DNA from: Diplocarpon mali | Lineage: Eukaryota; Ascomycota; Leotiomycetes; Helotiales; Drepanopezizaceae | DNA length: 64,000 nucleotides | Direction of reading: 5' to 3' | Assembly (NCBI GenBank): GCA_024741835.1 | Contig: JAENRP010000047.1 | Coordinates: forward strand, 62,001 to 126,000 | In this document: positions 1-11,600 of the stretch, in pieces | Layout of the letters: every line of letters starts with the position of its first letter | How positions within the stretch are numbered: the stretch's first letter is position 1 | Position numbers and translations under genes: made by a program | Notes under the pieces: generated by a model | What the model was told of the DNA's origin: nothing | The model's database searches: none | What the model saw: the letters and a program-made list of their open reading frames with translations, nothing else

Positions 1-510
1 CGTACTCTGTGCACTTGGATCCTCTGCTCGCTGAATCTGTTCCATAGCGTCATCGCGTATATTCCTCAGCTGGGTCAACTCGTAGTGCACCGCCAGCAGG
101 TTCGGCATATTCTCAGCATCCGCGTCGTCTTCCCTTAACAGGGCTTCGATTCGGTCCAGTCGCTCATTGAAGCTATCCAAGTTCACGCGCATCCTTTCCA
201 CCGCACTGAAGTTCCTGTGTGTCTGGCTGACCAGATTGATGTTCGGGAAATCCCTAATCATGTTTTGCGCCTCGGCGCACAGCTTGTCGATCTTCATCAT
301 TTCCTCCTTGATGAGCTGTACCGTCCGCTGACCATCTGTAATACCGTTCATGCCTGACTGTGTGATCTCCAGTTGCTCTTTCAAGCCGCTCCTTAGCTGT
401 GAATCGACCGCGCCCTTCTTCCGTACGTATTCTAGCTTCATAGCGGAGATCTTATCAAGGTCATCAGGATGCCGCAGCAGCTCTGCTAACTTGATTGATG
501 AGCTGTCCAT
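1..510 (-). CDS. sec6: Exocyst complex component Sec6, N-terminal part (cut by window edge)
   Basis: The reading frame is open from the ATG at 510-508 to the window edge: 170 codons without a stop or intron. It begins MDSSSIKLAELLRHPDDLDK and contains GMNGITDGQRTVQLIKEEMM and AEAQNMIRDFPNINLVSQTH, which are typical of the fungal Sec6 N-terminus. Sec6 is a core subunit of the octameric exocyst, which tethers post-Golgi vesicles to the plasma membrane at growing tips and septa. The visible part is alpha-helical and coiled-coil-like, as expected for the N-terminal bundle; the CATCHR-type helical rods would lie outside the window. It shares a 278-bp divergent intergenic region with the uL30m gene. 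The identification is by recalled family similarity and is strong; the protein is incomplete only because the window ends. Confidence 0.9.
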   Translation of the reverse strand, partial: MDSSSIKLAELLRHPDDLDKISAMKLEYVRKKGAVDSQLRSGLKEQLEITQSGMNGITDGQRTVQLIKEEMMKIDKLCAEAQNMIRDFPNINLVSQTHRNFSAVERMRVNLDSFNERLDRIEALLREDDADAENMPNLLAVHYELTQLRNIRDDAMEQIQRAEDPSAQST

Positions 511-788
511 AATGATGACAGAATAAACGGCCTTGTCCAAATATTATGTTTCCTGGTGTTCAATCCATGCTTGGGGTTTTACGTGGTTCGGTTGGTGGTG
601 ACTTCTGGCGAGGAGTTTATTGTCCGTCTAGCTCATGTTTCGGAATTTTCCCGAGCTCCGAATTTAAAGAACTTCATCACCTCTTTAGCTTGGCCCTGAA
701 AGTCGTCCACTGTGAACTTCCCCCACCTCTAAGTAACTCTACCCACTGGCACGTCCAAAACAATAACTAACAATGATATGCAGTTACA

Positions 789-1049
789 ATGTCGTACTTC
801 CGTATAACCCTCACCCGTTCCGGAATTGGCCTCACAAAACGAACCCAAGGCGTCCTCAAAGCCCTTGGTCTGCGCACACGAATGAAGACCGTCTTCCATC
901 CCGTTTCCCCCGAGGTTGCCGGGCAGATCATGAAAGTCAAGGAATTGATCTCGGTCAGCGAAGTAGATAGGCCCTTGACGATACAAGAGCTGAAGGCAGA
1001 GAGGAAGCCAGATCCAGGGTTCTACATGGAGAAGGCGATGCCACGGTGA
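789..1049 (+). CDS. mrpl33: Mitochondrial large ribosomal subunit protein uL30m
   Basis: A single-exon frame of 86 codons that starts [20 protein letters not shown]. The ITLxRSxIGxxKR opening followed by TxxxLGLRxR is the hallmark of the bacterial L30/uL30m fold; fungal mitochondrial versions are about 80-110 residues, so the length fits. The protein is part of the mitochondrial 54S large subunit. The upstream in-frame region is not coding-like and the ATG at 789 follows a reasonable context. The gene is divergent from sec6 and convergent with eaf3, whose stop lies 1 kb away. No obvious cleavable presequence is seen, which is common for this small protein. Confidence 0.88.
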   Translation: MSYFRITLTRSGIGLTKRTQGVLKALGLRTRMKTVFHPVSPEVAGQIMKVKELISVSEVDRPLTIQELKAERKPDPGFYMEKAMPR

Positions 1050-2099
1050 CCTAGGAGCGTGGGCGAAGAATGAGGAACGACATCAAGGGTTCTGGTGTAT
1101 ATTTTGGGGATTGAGAAGCGCTGGTCGATGCGCGGAAGGGGCTGGTTAGAAGGTCGGGCTATCTTAGGAATTGTGTTCATTCTCGAATACAACTCTACAA
1201 AGCCCAAAGGGCTCGCTGTGCGATATATGGGCGTGGCCAGGCGCCTCCAAACCGTATCAGACGTCGCCGGAGAGTAATATACAAATTGTTCAAATGGGCT
1301 TTGAAACAACCAGACGTGGAGAAAGACTCAGCAAGACTCCGAGCGTTGATGTACAACATATAAAGGAATGAATACGCAACCGCCAAGTTCTGCAGAACGT
1401 AAATCCCTGACTTGAAGTAACGAACCCCGTTGCGTGATCTCAAAGTATAGTAGCAAGGAAATATGACCTATGACTAATGAGAGCGAAACATTCGAATTGC
1501 CTTTTATGACTCCCAAGACCTAGTAGAAAACGCGGATGACTACCGATGTGCTTTCAGGAGCTCCGAAATTGAACTACGTAGTAGTCGTAAAACATGTAAT
1601 GTGCGCGAATGAATTCTTTCCATCGTCTCTGTCTGTTGCTAGACGGCCAGGGATGTGGAGGTTTCAACTCTGGCCGTGAAAGCCGATTGAGTGCGCCGAA
1701 ATGGACGAACGGTCACTTTTCCATACGGGAGCTCAAGAAATGGGATTCTTAGAGTAGATGTCAACTGAGATATCCCTCAACAGGAGGAGTCTGAAACATG
1801 GTAGAGCTAAATAGGCGATGTGATGTAGACAGAATTTACGACACTTCAGATTGAGGTTCACTGAAGCACTTGGGAATGGGATGATAGTTTCCAGTTGCCA
1901 ATTAGAGCGTCTATGCAAGGTGCCCTCGCAAGGTAACCTGTTGAAAATGCGCAGGGAACAATGGCATTATGACTCCCGCAAACCGAAGGTAAACTAAGCA
2001 GCTCTCTGTAATGTACACACAAGCGATATTCTTTTTTCCCAAAGTCTCAATCGGAAATGACGCCGTTCTCCAGACCATGCCATCTTGCAAATATAACTC
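1050..2099. other. Convergent intergenic stretch, no gene seen
   Basis: About 1.05 kb between the stop codons of the uL30m gene and eaf3. It holds only short frames of 60-95 codons without recognisable motifs or splice logic. No repeat, tRNA or conserved protein was seen. Confidence 0.5.
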
Positions 2100-5000
2100 T
2101 TACCCGCTACGTGCCTTCTCGATGTACTCAGCTCCAGGAGTCTCGTACTCGTTATTGAAGTACTTGGGGGCGTTCTTGCCAAGCCACATGGTCAGCTTGG
2201 TCAGTTCCTCACGAAGGCGGTTAACAGATTGGGTGTCCATGTTGGTCTGAGCAATAAGTTCGGGGAGAGAGACAATGTTGTGTTAGTATTGTGAAGTCTA
2301 ATTGGATGAAGCAGTAACCAACCAATTAATCGGCACAAGTGTTCTGCACCATATATATCACATATCATCTTTCCTGCATAATCACCCTCCTTGGCACTCA
2401 ATCCCTCGCGGACTTCTTGGTACTGACTGCGCTCAAATCTGATTGTTTGGTTGATTAGCATCGCATGTAAATAGTAATTAGAGTCGCTTGCCTATAAAGA
2501 AGAACACGACCAAGGCACTTCTCGAAGTACTCCTTAAGGCCAGTGACAACCTCTGGAAGAAGATCAGACTGAGGAGTACCCGTGAGACGTCTGCCTGATT
2601 CGTACTCCACGTAGTCGTCCAAAATAACAGTGACGGAGACCTTAGCGGGAAGTGGGACTAGTTGCTGGTTCTTGGTGACATTTTCCCAGTCGTCGACGAG
2701 GATTGCCTTGATATGGTCGGGAACGGGCAGCTGAACCATTGGTTTGGCATGGAATGTATCCTCCTGATAGATTTTGTTTGCAATTAGAATAGCCTTTGTA
2801 AGTCCTACCAACACATTGTGATATTTCTCGGCATCATGCTCATAAGAATATTGCTTATCAAAAGACTTCTCAAGCATGCCGGGGAATGTGACCTCTTCAG
2901 CCGACGTGAAGGAAGATGGGGATGAACTATCATCATTCTTATCTCTGACTTCAAGAGATCGAACATCAACCTTGGCCTTGGCCTTGATCTCGATTGCTTT
3001 GTTTTGCTGAGCCTTTTTGCCTCTGAACCCCAGGTCTGGCTGCCATCCGCTTCCTGTCTCTGGGATGTCAAGCACTCCTGCGATTGGAATATTTTGGTTG
3101 CGAGGCATGTCCTCGTAGTATTTTCGGAGGGTTGGAGTGTCAGTACCGTTCCTCATATGGTATACAAGTTTCGGGTGCGGGGACGTGGAAGAGCTTGGCT
3201 TTGCTTCGTGGTATTTGTTCGGATCTCTGAGTTTGCCGTTGTTGTCAATGTAGGTGAAATTCTTTGGAGGGAGACGGAGAAGATTATCCTTGGCAAGCAT
3301 GTCGTCGTCGTCCAGAACACGGAGAATGTCCCAATCCTTGCTATTAGGATCATTCCAGGAGGATATCGCCTTGCGTCTCGAATTGCCGCTGTCCACATCG
3401 AGCGCGACTAGATCTCCACTTCTGCGAGTAGTACGAGATGTGCGGTTACCAGCGCTGGTGGGGACGGGCTCGTTGAGATCATCTGGCTCATCCTCACTTT
3501 CGTTTCCGACTTTGGCCTTGACCTTGACCTCATCTTCGCTCTCATCCCCTTCGTCATCGTCAATTTGATGGTCGATCAGTTGAGAAGAAGGGAACCTTTG
3601 GGCTCGCTGTGCTCGAGATAACATCTCCGAGAGCGGTGGTATTGAGCAGATCTTCTTGTTGGACGTTAAGTTTTTTGAAATAGAGGCCTTTCCCTTGTTC
3701 TTATGCATGCTCGCGGGCGGAGTTATAGGTAGCAGAGGAGTAGCGGCATTGCTCTGAGTTGGGGGAGATTGTGTGAATGATCTTGATTTGTTATAAGTAA
3801 AACTAGTCTTCTCCAATTCTGTGGCTAACCGCGCTTTGAATTCTGGAGGTGAATACGTCTTCAATGAGATTATCAATCGTATTAAAGACGGAGTTGTTGG
3901 CTCGTTTTGTGATTTTGCGACAGGCTGAAGGAGGGTGAGCTTTCGAGGACGAATATAGCAGATAAGGGTGACTCACGATGACAGCAGAAGGCACAAAGGT
4001 CGTTGATAGTGTGAGTATAGGTTTTGCTAGTGATTTTTTCATGCCCTTTGTTTTCGCTGGGTTCTTGCGCCTAGACATTTCTCCGTCTTCCTGATAAAAC
4101 ATGTAAGCGGGGATTACGATAGTGGTAAGGATGTTGACTTACGACTCTTCACGAAAATCCGACCTCGTTTGATGTGTATTCAATTGGCACAACGGCGGTA
4201 CGCCCGAGAAAAATGGATAAGGATGGTAATGAAAGACGTCCTCATTGTTGTTTTTCATAAAAATCGGTGGGTGTAGGATTTTCCAAATATTCACCCTATT
4301 GCATAGGGCTTGCTCTCATCTGAGAAGCCTTCTCGTTGCTTATTATCCAAGAGGCTACTCGTTTAGTGACTCTCTGAAGACATGTGTGTGAGTTTGGAGA
4401 AGCCGATGTCAAATGCAATGTGACTTATGGGTTTTCCATGCTCCATGACCATTGCCCCAATATTCTTCAAGTGACGAAAGACTAGCCTGCTTCGAGACAC
4501 AGTCTTCGCGACGTTCTCCTTGACACGCTTACGAAACGAAACATGCGTATGATTTCGTTCCCCTGTAATGAGAATATTTAGGATGAGAAATTGATCTTGT
4601 GTAAGTGGTGAGACTTACCATAGTGGCCTACTCGCCGTCTAGAATAGTGCGATTTAATCCAATGAAGTCCTCAGCTGTATTGTCATTGTTTCCATCTTCG
4701 CAATCCTGCGATCTTGACATTAGGTGGGCATACGCAGCATATAGGCGTCGTAAGTGATAGACATAAAGGTGATATCCGGCATTCCAGTTTTGAGATATCG
4801 TAGTCTCAGATCCATAGTCAAAGTCGTCAGAGCCAAAGATAGACATGGCAGGACAGCACAGCTAGCAATCCCATACAGGAGAGAGATGACCAGATTGGAA
4901 GATTGGACTGAAACGCATATTGAGCTCCAGTGTTACCGTCAAGATACACGGGCAGAAGCAATATTACAGAGCCGATGATCCAGCATGCGGGCCAGGCGGA

Positions 5001-5983
5001 AGCTTTGGCTGCTCTCGTAGTAGTATATAGTGATATGGATACGACTCGCAGTATTCAGATCGCCGCTTCGAAGAAATATGCTGCAATTGGAAATCGTATC
5101 GAAGAATCCTGTGATTGAACCACGGGCTGCGACGTTGGGTTGGGTTCCAGAAAATTCCAGTAGAGGTCCATGATGTTCAGAGGATTGCGCTTAACACCAC
5201 TTGCCAAGAACACAATGAAATGCGGAGAATAAAACATAAAGGAAAGGGGCAAAGACTAACATTGTCCAGATCATAGTCTCTGTTTCTTCTGCTAGCAGCA
5301 CCACGTCCACCCTGCGCCGCAGTAGACGCATGGCGCTCCTCACTACCACGAGCAGAGCTGAAGTCAGAGCCCTGGGTGCGTTTCTTGGAGCCTTTCCCAT
5401 GTTTGGCATCTTTTAGCTGGTTGTGAAGTTGGGCGGCGAGCTCTTTGTTCTCTTCGCTAAACTTGCGGACGCGGTCTTGAAGAACCCAATCATCCCAGCT
5501 GCGGTTAGACACACAGTTAGACTCTTTCTCAATGTTTTGAAGGGGGAGGCGAGGCATGATCTGGGATCATGTGATTAAAGATCTGGAGGTTGGGGGAGGA
5601 TTTGACAGGTGGAAATAAGGATGCAAGACTGGGAGGGAGGTTTCCGAGCTGGCTGTTGAAGTGACGACAGACCACGAACACAAATAACTGCGTCCTTCCC
5701 GCTGGGGAAGGAACTTCAAGGACTTCCAGAATTGTACTGCACTCACTGTGTTTCTATTAGCACTCCGAGCACTCCGATGACTCCCCTCTTGACGAGGACA
5801 TACCGTGTTCTTCCATCCCTTGTAGTGGATCTTGTATTTCCAGGTGTGTTGTTCAGCATCTTTCTCCTCCGCCTTCCTGACATCCAGGATCTTGGCCTCA
5901 TAGAGCATATCGTGATGAAAGCACAGCACTCTCTCGTCTTTTGCAAATGGAGAGTTGGCCACAGCAGCCTTGGACGGAGCCAT
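2100..5983 (-). CDS. eaf3: Chromodomain/MRG-domain protein Eaf3 with a 2.5-kb internal intron and irregular splice sites
   Basis: Eaf3 is a subunit of the NuA4 acetyltransferase and Rpd3S deacetylase and reads H3K36 methylation. Exon 1 (5983-5804, 60 codons, MAPSKAAVAN...) holds the chromodomain with YKIHYKGWKNT. Exon 2 (about 5497-5261) continues WDDWVLQDRVRKFSEENKEL and ends RRNRDYDLDN. Exon 3 (2763-2492) begins EDTFHAKP and contains LPVPDHIKAILVDDWENVTK of the MRG domain. Exon 4 (2438-2323) and exon 5 (2272-2100, VSLPELIAQTNMD to a TAA) finish the MRG domain; about 325 residues in all, normal for the family. The exon 2-3 intron (5260-2764) is 2497 nt and contains other open frames. Exon 1 to exon 2 is one base out of frame with the canonical acceptor, the 2491-2439 intron has a GC donor, and the last intron seems to end in TG. 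The family assignment is firm; whether this copy yields a normal protein is uncertain. Confidence 0.8.
2809..4078 (-). CDS. Unrecognised frame inside the eaf3 intron, in frame with the MRG exon
   Basis: I do not recognise this protein. A start with good context (GAGAAATGTC, ATG 4078-4076) opens exon A (4078-3977, MSRRKNPAKTKGMKKSLAKP). A GTGAGT..TTCAG intron (3976-3925) leads in frame to exon B (from 3924). Exon B is open for more than 370 codons, rich in Ser, Asp/Glu and Lys, with an acidic stretch (DDDEGDESEDE) and a segment YHMRNGTDTPTLRKYYEDMP that looks like real protein. A further well-formed intron (GTAAGT at 4142 to TTTATCAG near 4090) lies just upstream, as in a 5' leader. The frame does not stop before the eaf3 MRG exon: it runs through the acceptor at 2764 into EDTFHAKP in the same phase. 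A 45-nt GTAGGA..ATCAG segment (2808-2764) could be spliced in phase 0. It may be a nested gene, or an alternative 5' half that makes a chimeric MRG protein. The 3' end given is the last codon before that segment. Confidence 0.45.
4628..4846 (-). CDS. Small unrecognised frame inside the eaf3 intron
   Basis: 72 codons beginning MSIFGSDDFDYGSETTISQN, with a sensible start context (CTGCCATGTC). The composition looks protein-like (Asp/Tyr-rich start, then a HLYVYHLRRLYAAYAHLM helix). Just after its TAG there is a well-formed intron (4618 GTAAGT to 4563 ACAG). Beyond it another frame reads GERNHTHVSFRKRVKENVAK and stops near 4363. The two halves do not join in one frame with canonical splicing, so this is either a short gene with a spliced 3' leader or a broken gene. 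No family recognised. Confidence 0.3.
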   Translation of the reverse strand: MSIFGSDDFDYGSETTISQNWNAGYHLYVYHLRRLYAAYAHLMSRSQDCEDGNNDNTAEDFIGLNRTILDGE

Positions 5984-6390
5984 GTTATCCAAGAGATCAG
6001 CGGGTCTTGATGCAAGAAAGTTGGAAGTTCTGATCCAGGGGTCGTGCTCTCTGCAACCTGTCAGTGTGGGTGGTATAAGGTATAAAAGGCTTAGGTGAGC
6101 CACTACTAGCTAGATTATATTGCCGTCACCCAAGCGAAAAGCGCGTCAAGGGGGCCCGGAACGCGTCCCACACCCATGTGCATGATATCAATACCCTTCT
6201 TCACCACTAAGGCAAAATCTTCGGAAAGCCTGAAGTACACTACAACCACGTCAAGGTATCCTGTTGTATTCTGGCTGTTGGAACCTCCTCAGACTGCCAC
6301 TATACTGGCAGAGCTTCTCATACATACCAGGGGTCTATCACGGGCTCAAACAAACTCCACTGCAAACCCAACCCCAGAATCCACATTGCT

Positions 6391-7003
6391 ATGGCCCCGA
6401 CAGAGGCAACAATTCTATCGGCGTTCCTCTTATCTCCTGCTCCGCTGCCATCAATCATATCCCTCAAAGCATTCACAGAGCTCTTCCCCCGGTCGCAGCA
6501 GAATTCTCCTCAAGTCAAGGCGCTCTACAGGGACCTACAATATCAGCGAGCCCGCCTCACAGATGCAGTAACTCGAAATATTGGACATGAAGTCAAAAGA
6601 GGGGTTGCGCAGCGAAGACAGATCGTCAGAGCTCGTAGGGAGGCAGAGCGAGAGGATCAAGATGATGAGGCAGATGTTGAGCGAGCAGTGAGTGCCGTTA
6701 TCCCGACAGAAATAGTCAATGTACTGAGCAATTTCGCAGCTCTTCGGTCCTACCTCCAATTTGCCAGTATCAAGGCCACATACCCTCATGTCTATTGTTC
6801 CAGAGCTCGAGGGCGCTGTAGAAGACTTAGAAGACGAGATCCGGCGACTAGACGAGGAGTCCGAATCGCTACTACAAGAGATGCAAGGCACAGTTGGAGG
6901 ACTGAGTGATCTCCGATTCGGTCGATTTGCAAATGGAGAGCTTCGGGAACAGGTCCTCGAAGGACTGCAGCGACTGGAGGATTCTTGCGGCAGAAGACCA
7001 TGA
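6391..7003 (+). CDS. Cnl2/NKP2-family kinetochore protein
   Basis: Two exons, 6391-6687 and 6740-7003, separated by a 52-nt GTGAGT..TTCGCAG intron, give a 186-residue protein. It starts MAPTEATILSAFLLSPAPLP and has the family's LKAFTELFPRSQQ and LYRDLQYQRARLTDAV blocks, then a basic RRQIVRARREAEREDQDDE helix. The second exon adds LFGPTSNLPVSRPHTL and the coiled coil ELEGAVEDLEDEIRRLDEE. Cnl2 (S. pombe) and NKP2 (budding yeast) belong to the inner kinetochore CCAN/Ctf19 network, in a heterodimer with Nkp1/Fta4-type partners. The spliced join ERA|LFGPTS matches the family better than reading through. The gene is divergent from eaf3, with about 400 bp between the start codons. Confidence 0.85.
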
Positions 7004-7156
7004 TGGGCAAGTTGTGGTTTGTGCAGAATTATAGGAGTTCTTGGTACCAAAATGGAAACTATGAGCGCTATGTGAATCGCCAGATACAAGGTTCCAAGTC
7101 CCCTACGGCACTTCCCGTTCCATAGCAATGCCTTGCTCTTAAGCTCAGATCTTCCA

Positions 7157-8078
7157 CTACCTGCCTTCACTGCTAAAATGTTAGCTCAGAAACATGAATG
7201 AAGCGTGAAAATCGCATCACTTACACGACGAGCGGCGGCAGCCCTCGGAGGGGCACCTTGTGGTGCCGTTCTCCTGCCCCTACCACTAAATCAGCAGATG
7301 GCCACTTCTCTTCGGATTCGTATACTGACATGATAGATCTGCTCAGGAAAGAGATACCGATCATCACCACCCAGTTAGGTAGGGTCCCAAAAGCCCAGAA
7401 GAAGTATCCTAGAGGGACGGCAAGGCCACTGCGGGCAAGAAAGCCGTCGAACGGGTGGAACACTCCCTGATAAACCGGATAACTCTTGTATGACTGTGTG
7501 GACAGGAGATCCGTGAAGGTGCTGACGTCGGTCGTGGTGGCATTCAGTCTTCTGGATCGCTGAATGACTGGAGCTGGCTTGGCGGAGACCTCGAAGAAGA
7601 AAAGGGACGGGGGACCTACACTCCACGCGCTACATAATACGGGCTGGTCTTCACAGTTCAAGAAACCCAAGTTAGGAGCAGCTGGATTGACACCCCATAG
7701 CAAGGCAGTCTGGTTGAAAGCAGCCTCGATCTGATCGCAGTGGCCGGAGCAGGTTTTGTTCCCTCCAGTAACTAGAACCCACCATTCCTCCGGGGTAGAG
7801 CTTTCGGGCTGGACACTCCCTCGGATGGTGCCCTCCCAATCTTCCAAAGTCAAGACATTGATAGGCTTAGCTTCAGCGGTGGTAGCGGCAGCTTCAGCAG
7901 GAGTTTCGGCAGAAGCAGTCTCAGGACCTTCGGGGGTGTGCGCTTTGCTGAGGTTGGGTATGTACGACGATATCTTGCTGAACCAGAGTTCAGCTTGAGC
8001 CTTGGCCTGTTCGAGAGGAGATGCTTGCGCGGCAGCAAGGACTGGAAGCGCCAGAAGGGAGACTGTCGAAAAGCGCAT
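7157..8078 (-). CDS. Secretory-pathway membrane protein with a possible thioredoxin-like domain
   Basis: Exon 1 is 8078-7225. A GTAAGT..TTAGCAG intron (7224-7170) with a GAGCTAAC branch point leads to a 13-nt last exon (7169-7157), giving about 288 residues. It has a clear signal peptide (MRFSTVSLLALPVLAAAQAS), an Ala/Glu/Thr-rich linker to about residue 70, and a globular lumenal part containing EEWWVLVTGGNKTCSGHC followed by two more cysteines (LNCEDQPVLC). The WWVLVTGG strand followed by CSGHC resembles a thioredoxin-fold beta strand and active-site turn, but this is inference. One hydrophobic span (LGYFFWAFGTLPNWVVMIGI) near the C-terminus should anchor it in the ER or Golgi membrane. I recognise it as a widespread ascomycete protein of unknown function. 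Confidence 0.7.
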
Positions 8079-8649
8079 GGTCAGGTACTGGTTTGAGTGG
8101 GGGTTGCAGAAGCTGCGACGACGCGCTTGGAATCGGTACGCGGCGATAAGCCAGAGGCGCCTCTCAAGTATGAAGGAAACAGAAGATTAGAGTAGGCGAG
8201 TGTAAGGTAGAAAGTGAGCAAATATTACAAGGAAGTGAAAGTTGCAGATAATAAACTGAAGACAGGTCAGATGTGAGATGGTCAAGAGCCAAAGCAGGTG
8301 TTTTTTCATCCACGAGAGGTGACCTCCGGGGAAAGGTTGACAAGAGATAATGGCCCCTCGGATTGCCGACTCACTTGTATGGACGCCGGGCTAACCGTCT
8401 GCGTACTTCTCCCACGTAACAATTTATGCGCAATGTGCAAGGTAGAGAATACTCGGTACCTGGGTATATTGAAGCCGAGTGACCGCTTGGACAGCGTCCG
8501 ACCCTTGGTCTAACCCCTGCCACTACGGTGGGACTTGCACAAGTGACTCGTTACTATCGCAGATTCCGATAAACATTTTTTTCGAGGGTACGCCAACATC
8601 TGGTCCGAGATTTCCAGTGCAGCGCAAAAATCCCATACACTTCTCCAAG
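8079..8649. promoter_or_regulatory. Divergent intergenic region between the membrane protein gene and RRP12
   Basis: 571 bp between two start codons on opposite strands, so it should contain both promoters and 5' leaders. No clear TATA element or known factor site stands out. Confidence 0.4.
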
Positions 8650-11600
8650 ATGTCTCTGGAGGAGAAGCTCGATAAGATCCGATCGCCCAAGCTTCAGAGT
8701 CAACAACAAGTAAAACAAGACATCATGCGGCTATCTGAGAGCAAATTTACTAAGTGTGCCTGCAGACCCGAATCGTCCTGGCCTCACTGGAGGATATTCT
8801 TCGAGACCAGAAAACCGCGCAAACGCCGACTGGATACTTCGCTGGACTTCTCGCCCTTCTCGGCAAAGCAACCTCTAGTGCTGGCGTAAACAAAGAACTG
8901 GCAACCTCGGTCGTATATCTGCTCGATGTCGTTACCCCATATGCCCCGCAACCTCTCCTCCAGTCGAAATTCTCCCAGATCCTCATGAACCTCGCCCCAG
9001 CATTGGCCTTGCCAGAAGCAGATGCGCCGCTTCTCCGACCATCCATAGGATGCCTTGAGTCGCTTTTGGTCGCACAAGATTCCGCGGCATGGGAGTTGTC
9101 AGTCGCTCAAATCGGTCCTCGGAGGGCGGTAGCTGGGCTTTTGAATTTGGCGGTGGACCACAGACCGAAGATTAGGAAGAGAGCACAGGATGCGATTACG
9201 AAGGTTCTGAAAAATCCTCCACCAAGCGTGTCTCTGGATCATCCTGCGGCGGATATGTGTGCGGAGACTGCCTTGAAGAGTCTAAGTGGTCTCGCTGCGC
9301 AGTCGAAACAGGCAAAGAAGCAGAAGAAGAGTGAAAAAACGGACCACGAGCCGGCCTTGATACATGCCTTACAACTTGTGAAGACTGTGGCATCGGCTTC
9401 GGGTGGATGGCCAAGCAAAAAGATTGAGGCCCTGTGTGAAGTGCTCCTGAACATTTCGAAGTCTACGAATGAGTACATGACCATGGCTGCATTTGATGTA
9501 TTCGAAATCATATTTGAGGGAATGGCAGATGATTTTTCGTCCTCGAAGCTTCCCCGACTTCTTGAAGTGATTCAAGAACTCCGACCATCCCAAAATGATT
9601 CCCAACTCTTGCCACCGTGGATCGCAGTCCTGTCGCGAGGCTACGACGTTTCGGCCCAAATCGAGCCAGACGAGACTTTTCAGAAGCTCCCAGAGCTATT
9701 CAGCATGGTCTCTGGCTTCCTGGCTTCGTCCTCGCACAACATTCGAGTTTCTGCCTCCGAATGCTTAGTCTCGTTCTTGGCAAATTGTATTCCAAACTCC
9801 GTATTGTTAGATCCCTCTATTTTCGATGAGAAGGTCTTGGAAAAGCTGGCAAAAGCAGCCATGGAGCTTCTGAGCGTTAGGTACCAGGCTGCGTGGATGG
9901 AGACTTTCAATGTCATGGGTGCCATGTTCGATGGCCTCCGGTGGCGAGCAGATCCAATTCTGGCCAATGTTGTCCAGACGATTGGTGAACTTCGTGGAAA
10001 CGAGTCCTTCACTGGCAAGGCAGAGGCAAATGAAATCATCGGCAAGGCAATTCGAGCGATGGGCCCAGAAACCGTGTTGAAGATTCTCCCCTTGAACCTT
10101 GCTAAGCCAAAAGCTGGACAACCAGGACGAGCTTGGATGCTCCCTATTCTCCGAGATTTTGTTAGCAACACTAGCCTGCAACACTTCAGAAAGGAATTTG
10201 TTCCTTTAAGCGAAGTCATGTTTGGAAAAGTGCTCGCTCACGGCGAGGCTGAGAAAACCACAGAGATTAAGCTGTTTGAGACCGTTGTACAGCAGATTTG
10301 GGCAATCTTGCCAGGATACTGTGATTTACCCCTTGATTTGGCTGAAGCCTTTGATCAGTCCTTTGCCGAACTACTGGCAAACTTGCTATATCAACAGTCA
10401 GATTTACGCACGGACATCTGCAAAGGTCTTCAATCATTAGTGGATTCCAACAAGGTTATTGTGGCAATTGAGACAGAAGAGGATCTTGTGCTCCAAAGCC
10501 GAGTTTCCAAGGCTACCGCGCAGAAGAACCTGAACCATCTGTCAGCATTTGCGAGTAATATGTTGTCAGTTTTGTTCAATGTTTACAGCAAGACATTGCC
10601 ACATCACAGAGGCTATATTTTGAGATGCATAAACTCGTACTTGAGCATTGTCCCATCTGCAGAGCTCATGAAGACCTTCGAGTCTGTCACCAAGATGCTC
10701 GAGGATTCTCTTACTGAAGCAGGATCACAAACTCAAGCTGAGAAGCAAAGACAGAAGCAACAACTTGCTGCCGACAAGATGCCACCTACGAGCCACACTC
10801 TCATGGATTTGGTCATCACAATCTCGATCTACCTCCCCAGGGACAGTTTCGTAACTCTTTTCAATATCGCCTCCATCATCATCCTCAAGGACGACGACCC
10901 ACAGCTACAAAAGAAGGCATACAAACTCATTCCCAGACTTGCCGAATCCCCAGTCGGCCAACGAGCTCTCCAAGAACGAACTGTAGAGCTCCAACAACTT
11001 CTCTTCAACAGCGCCGAGAAAGTCTCGGCCCCAGCCAAAAGAGACAGACTCACCGCAATAGCCACCCTTATTCCCTTCCTCCCTAACGAATCCCTCCACT
11101 TCATTCCCGGAATCCTGGCTGAAGTTGTCATCTCCTGCAAAGAGGTCAACGAAAAAGCCCGCACAGCAGCCTTCGACCTCCTCGTCCTAATGGGCGAGAA
11201 GATTGCCAACGCACCCGGGGTAATGATCCAAAACGGCAAGGTAGCACACATGCCAGACGATACGCCTCCGGTCCCGGCAACCCTCGAGGAATACTTCACC
11301 ATGGTCGGTGCCGGTCTGGGAGGCAGCACGCCACACATGAACTCCGCGTGCATCACGGCCCTGGCACGAATTCTCTACCACTTCCGCGAATCCCTGCAAC
11401 CCGAAACGATCGCCGGGCTGGTCGAAACCATGGATCTCTTCCTCACATCTAACAACCGTGAAATCGTACGCAGCGTCCTCGGCTTCGTGAAAGTCTGCAT
11501 CATCAGTCTTCCCACCGAAATGATGCTCCCACGCCTCCAAACGCTAGTACCAAACCTAATGGTTTGGAGTCACGAACACAAAGCGCATTTCAAAGCCAAA

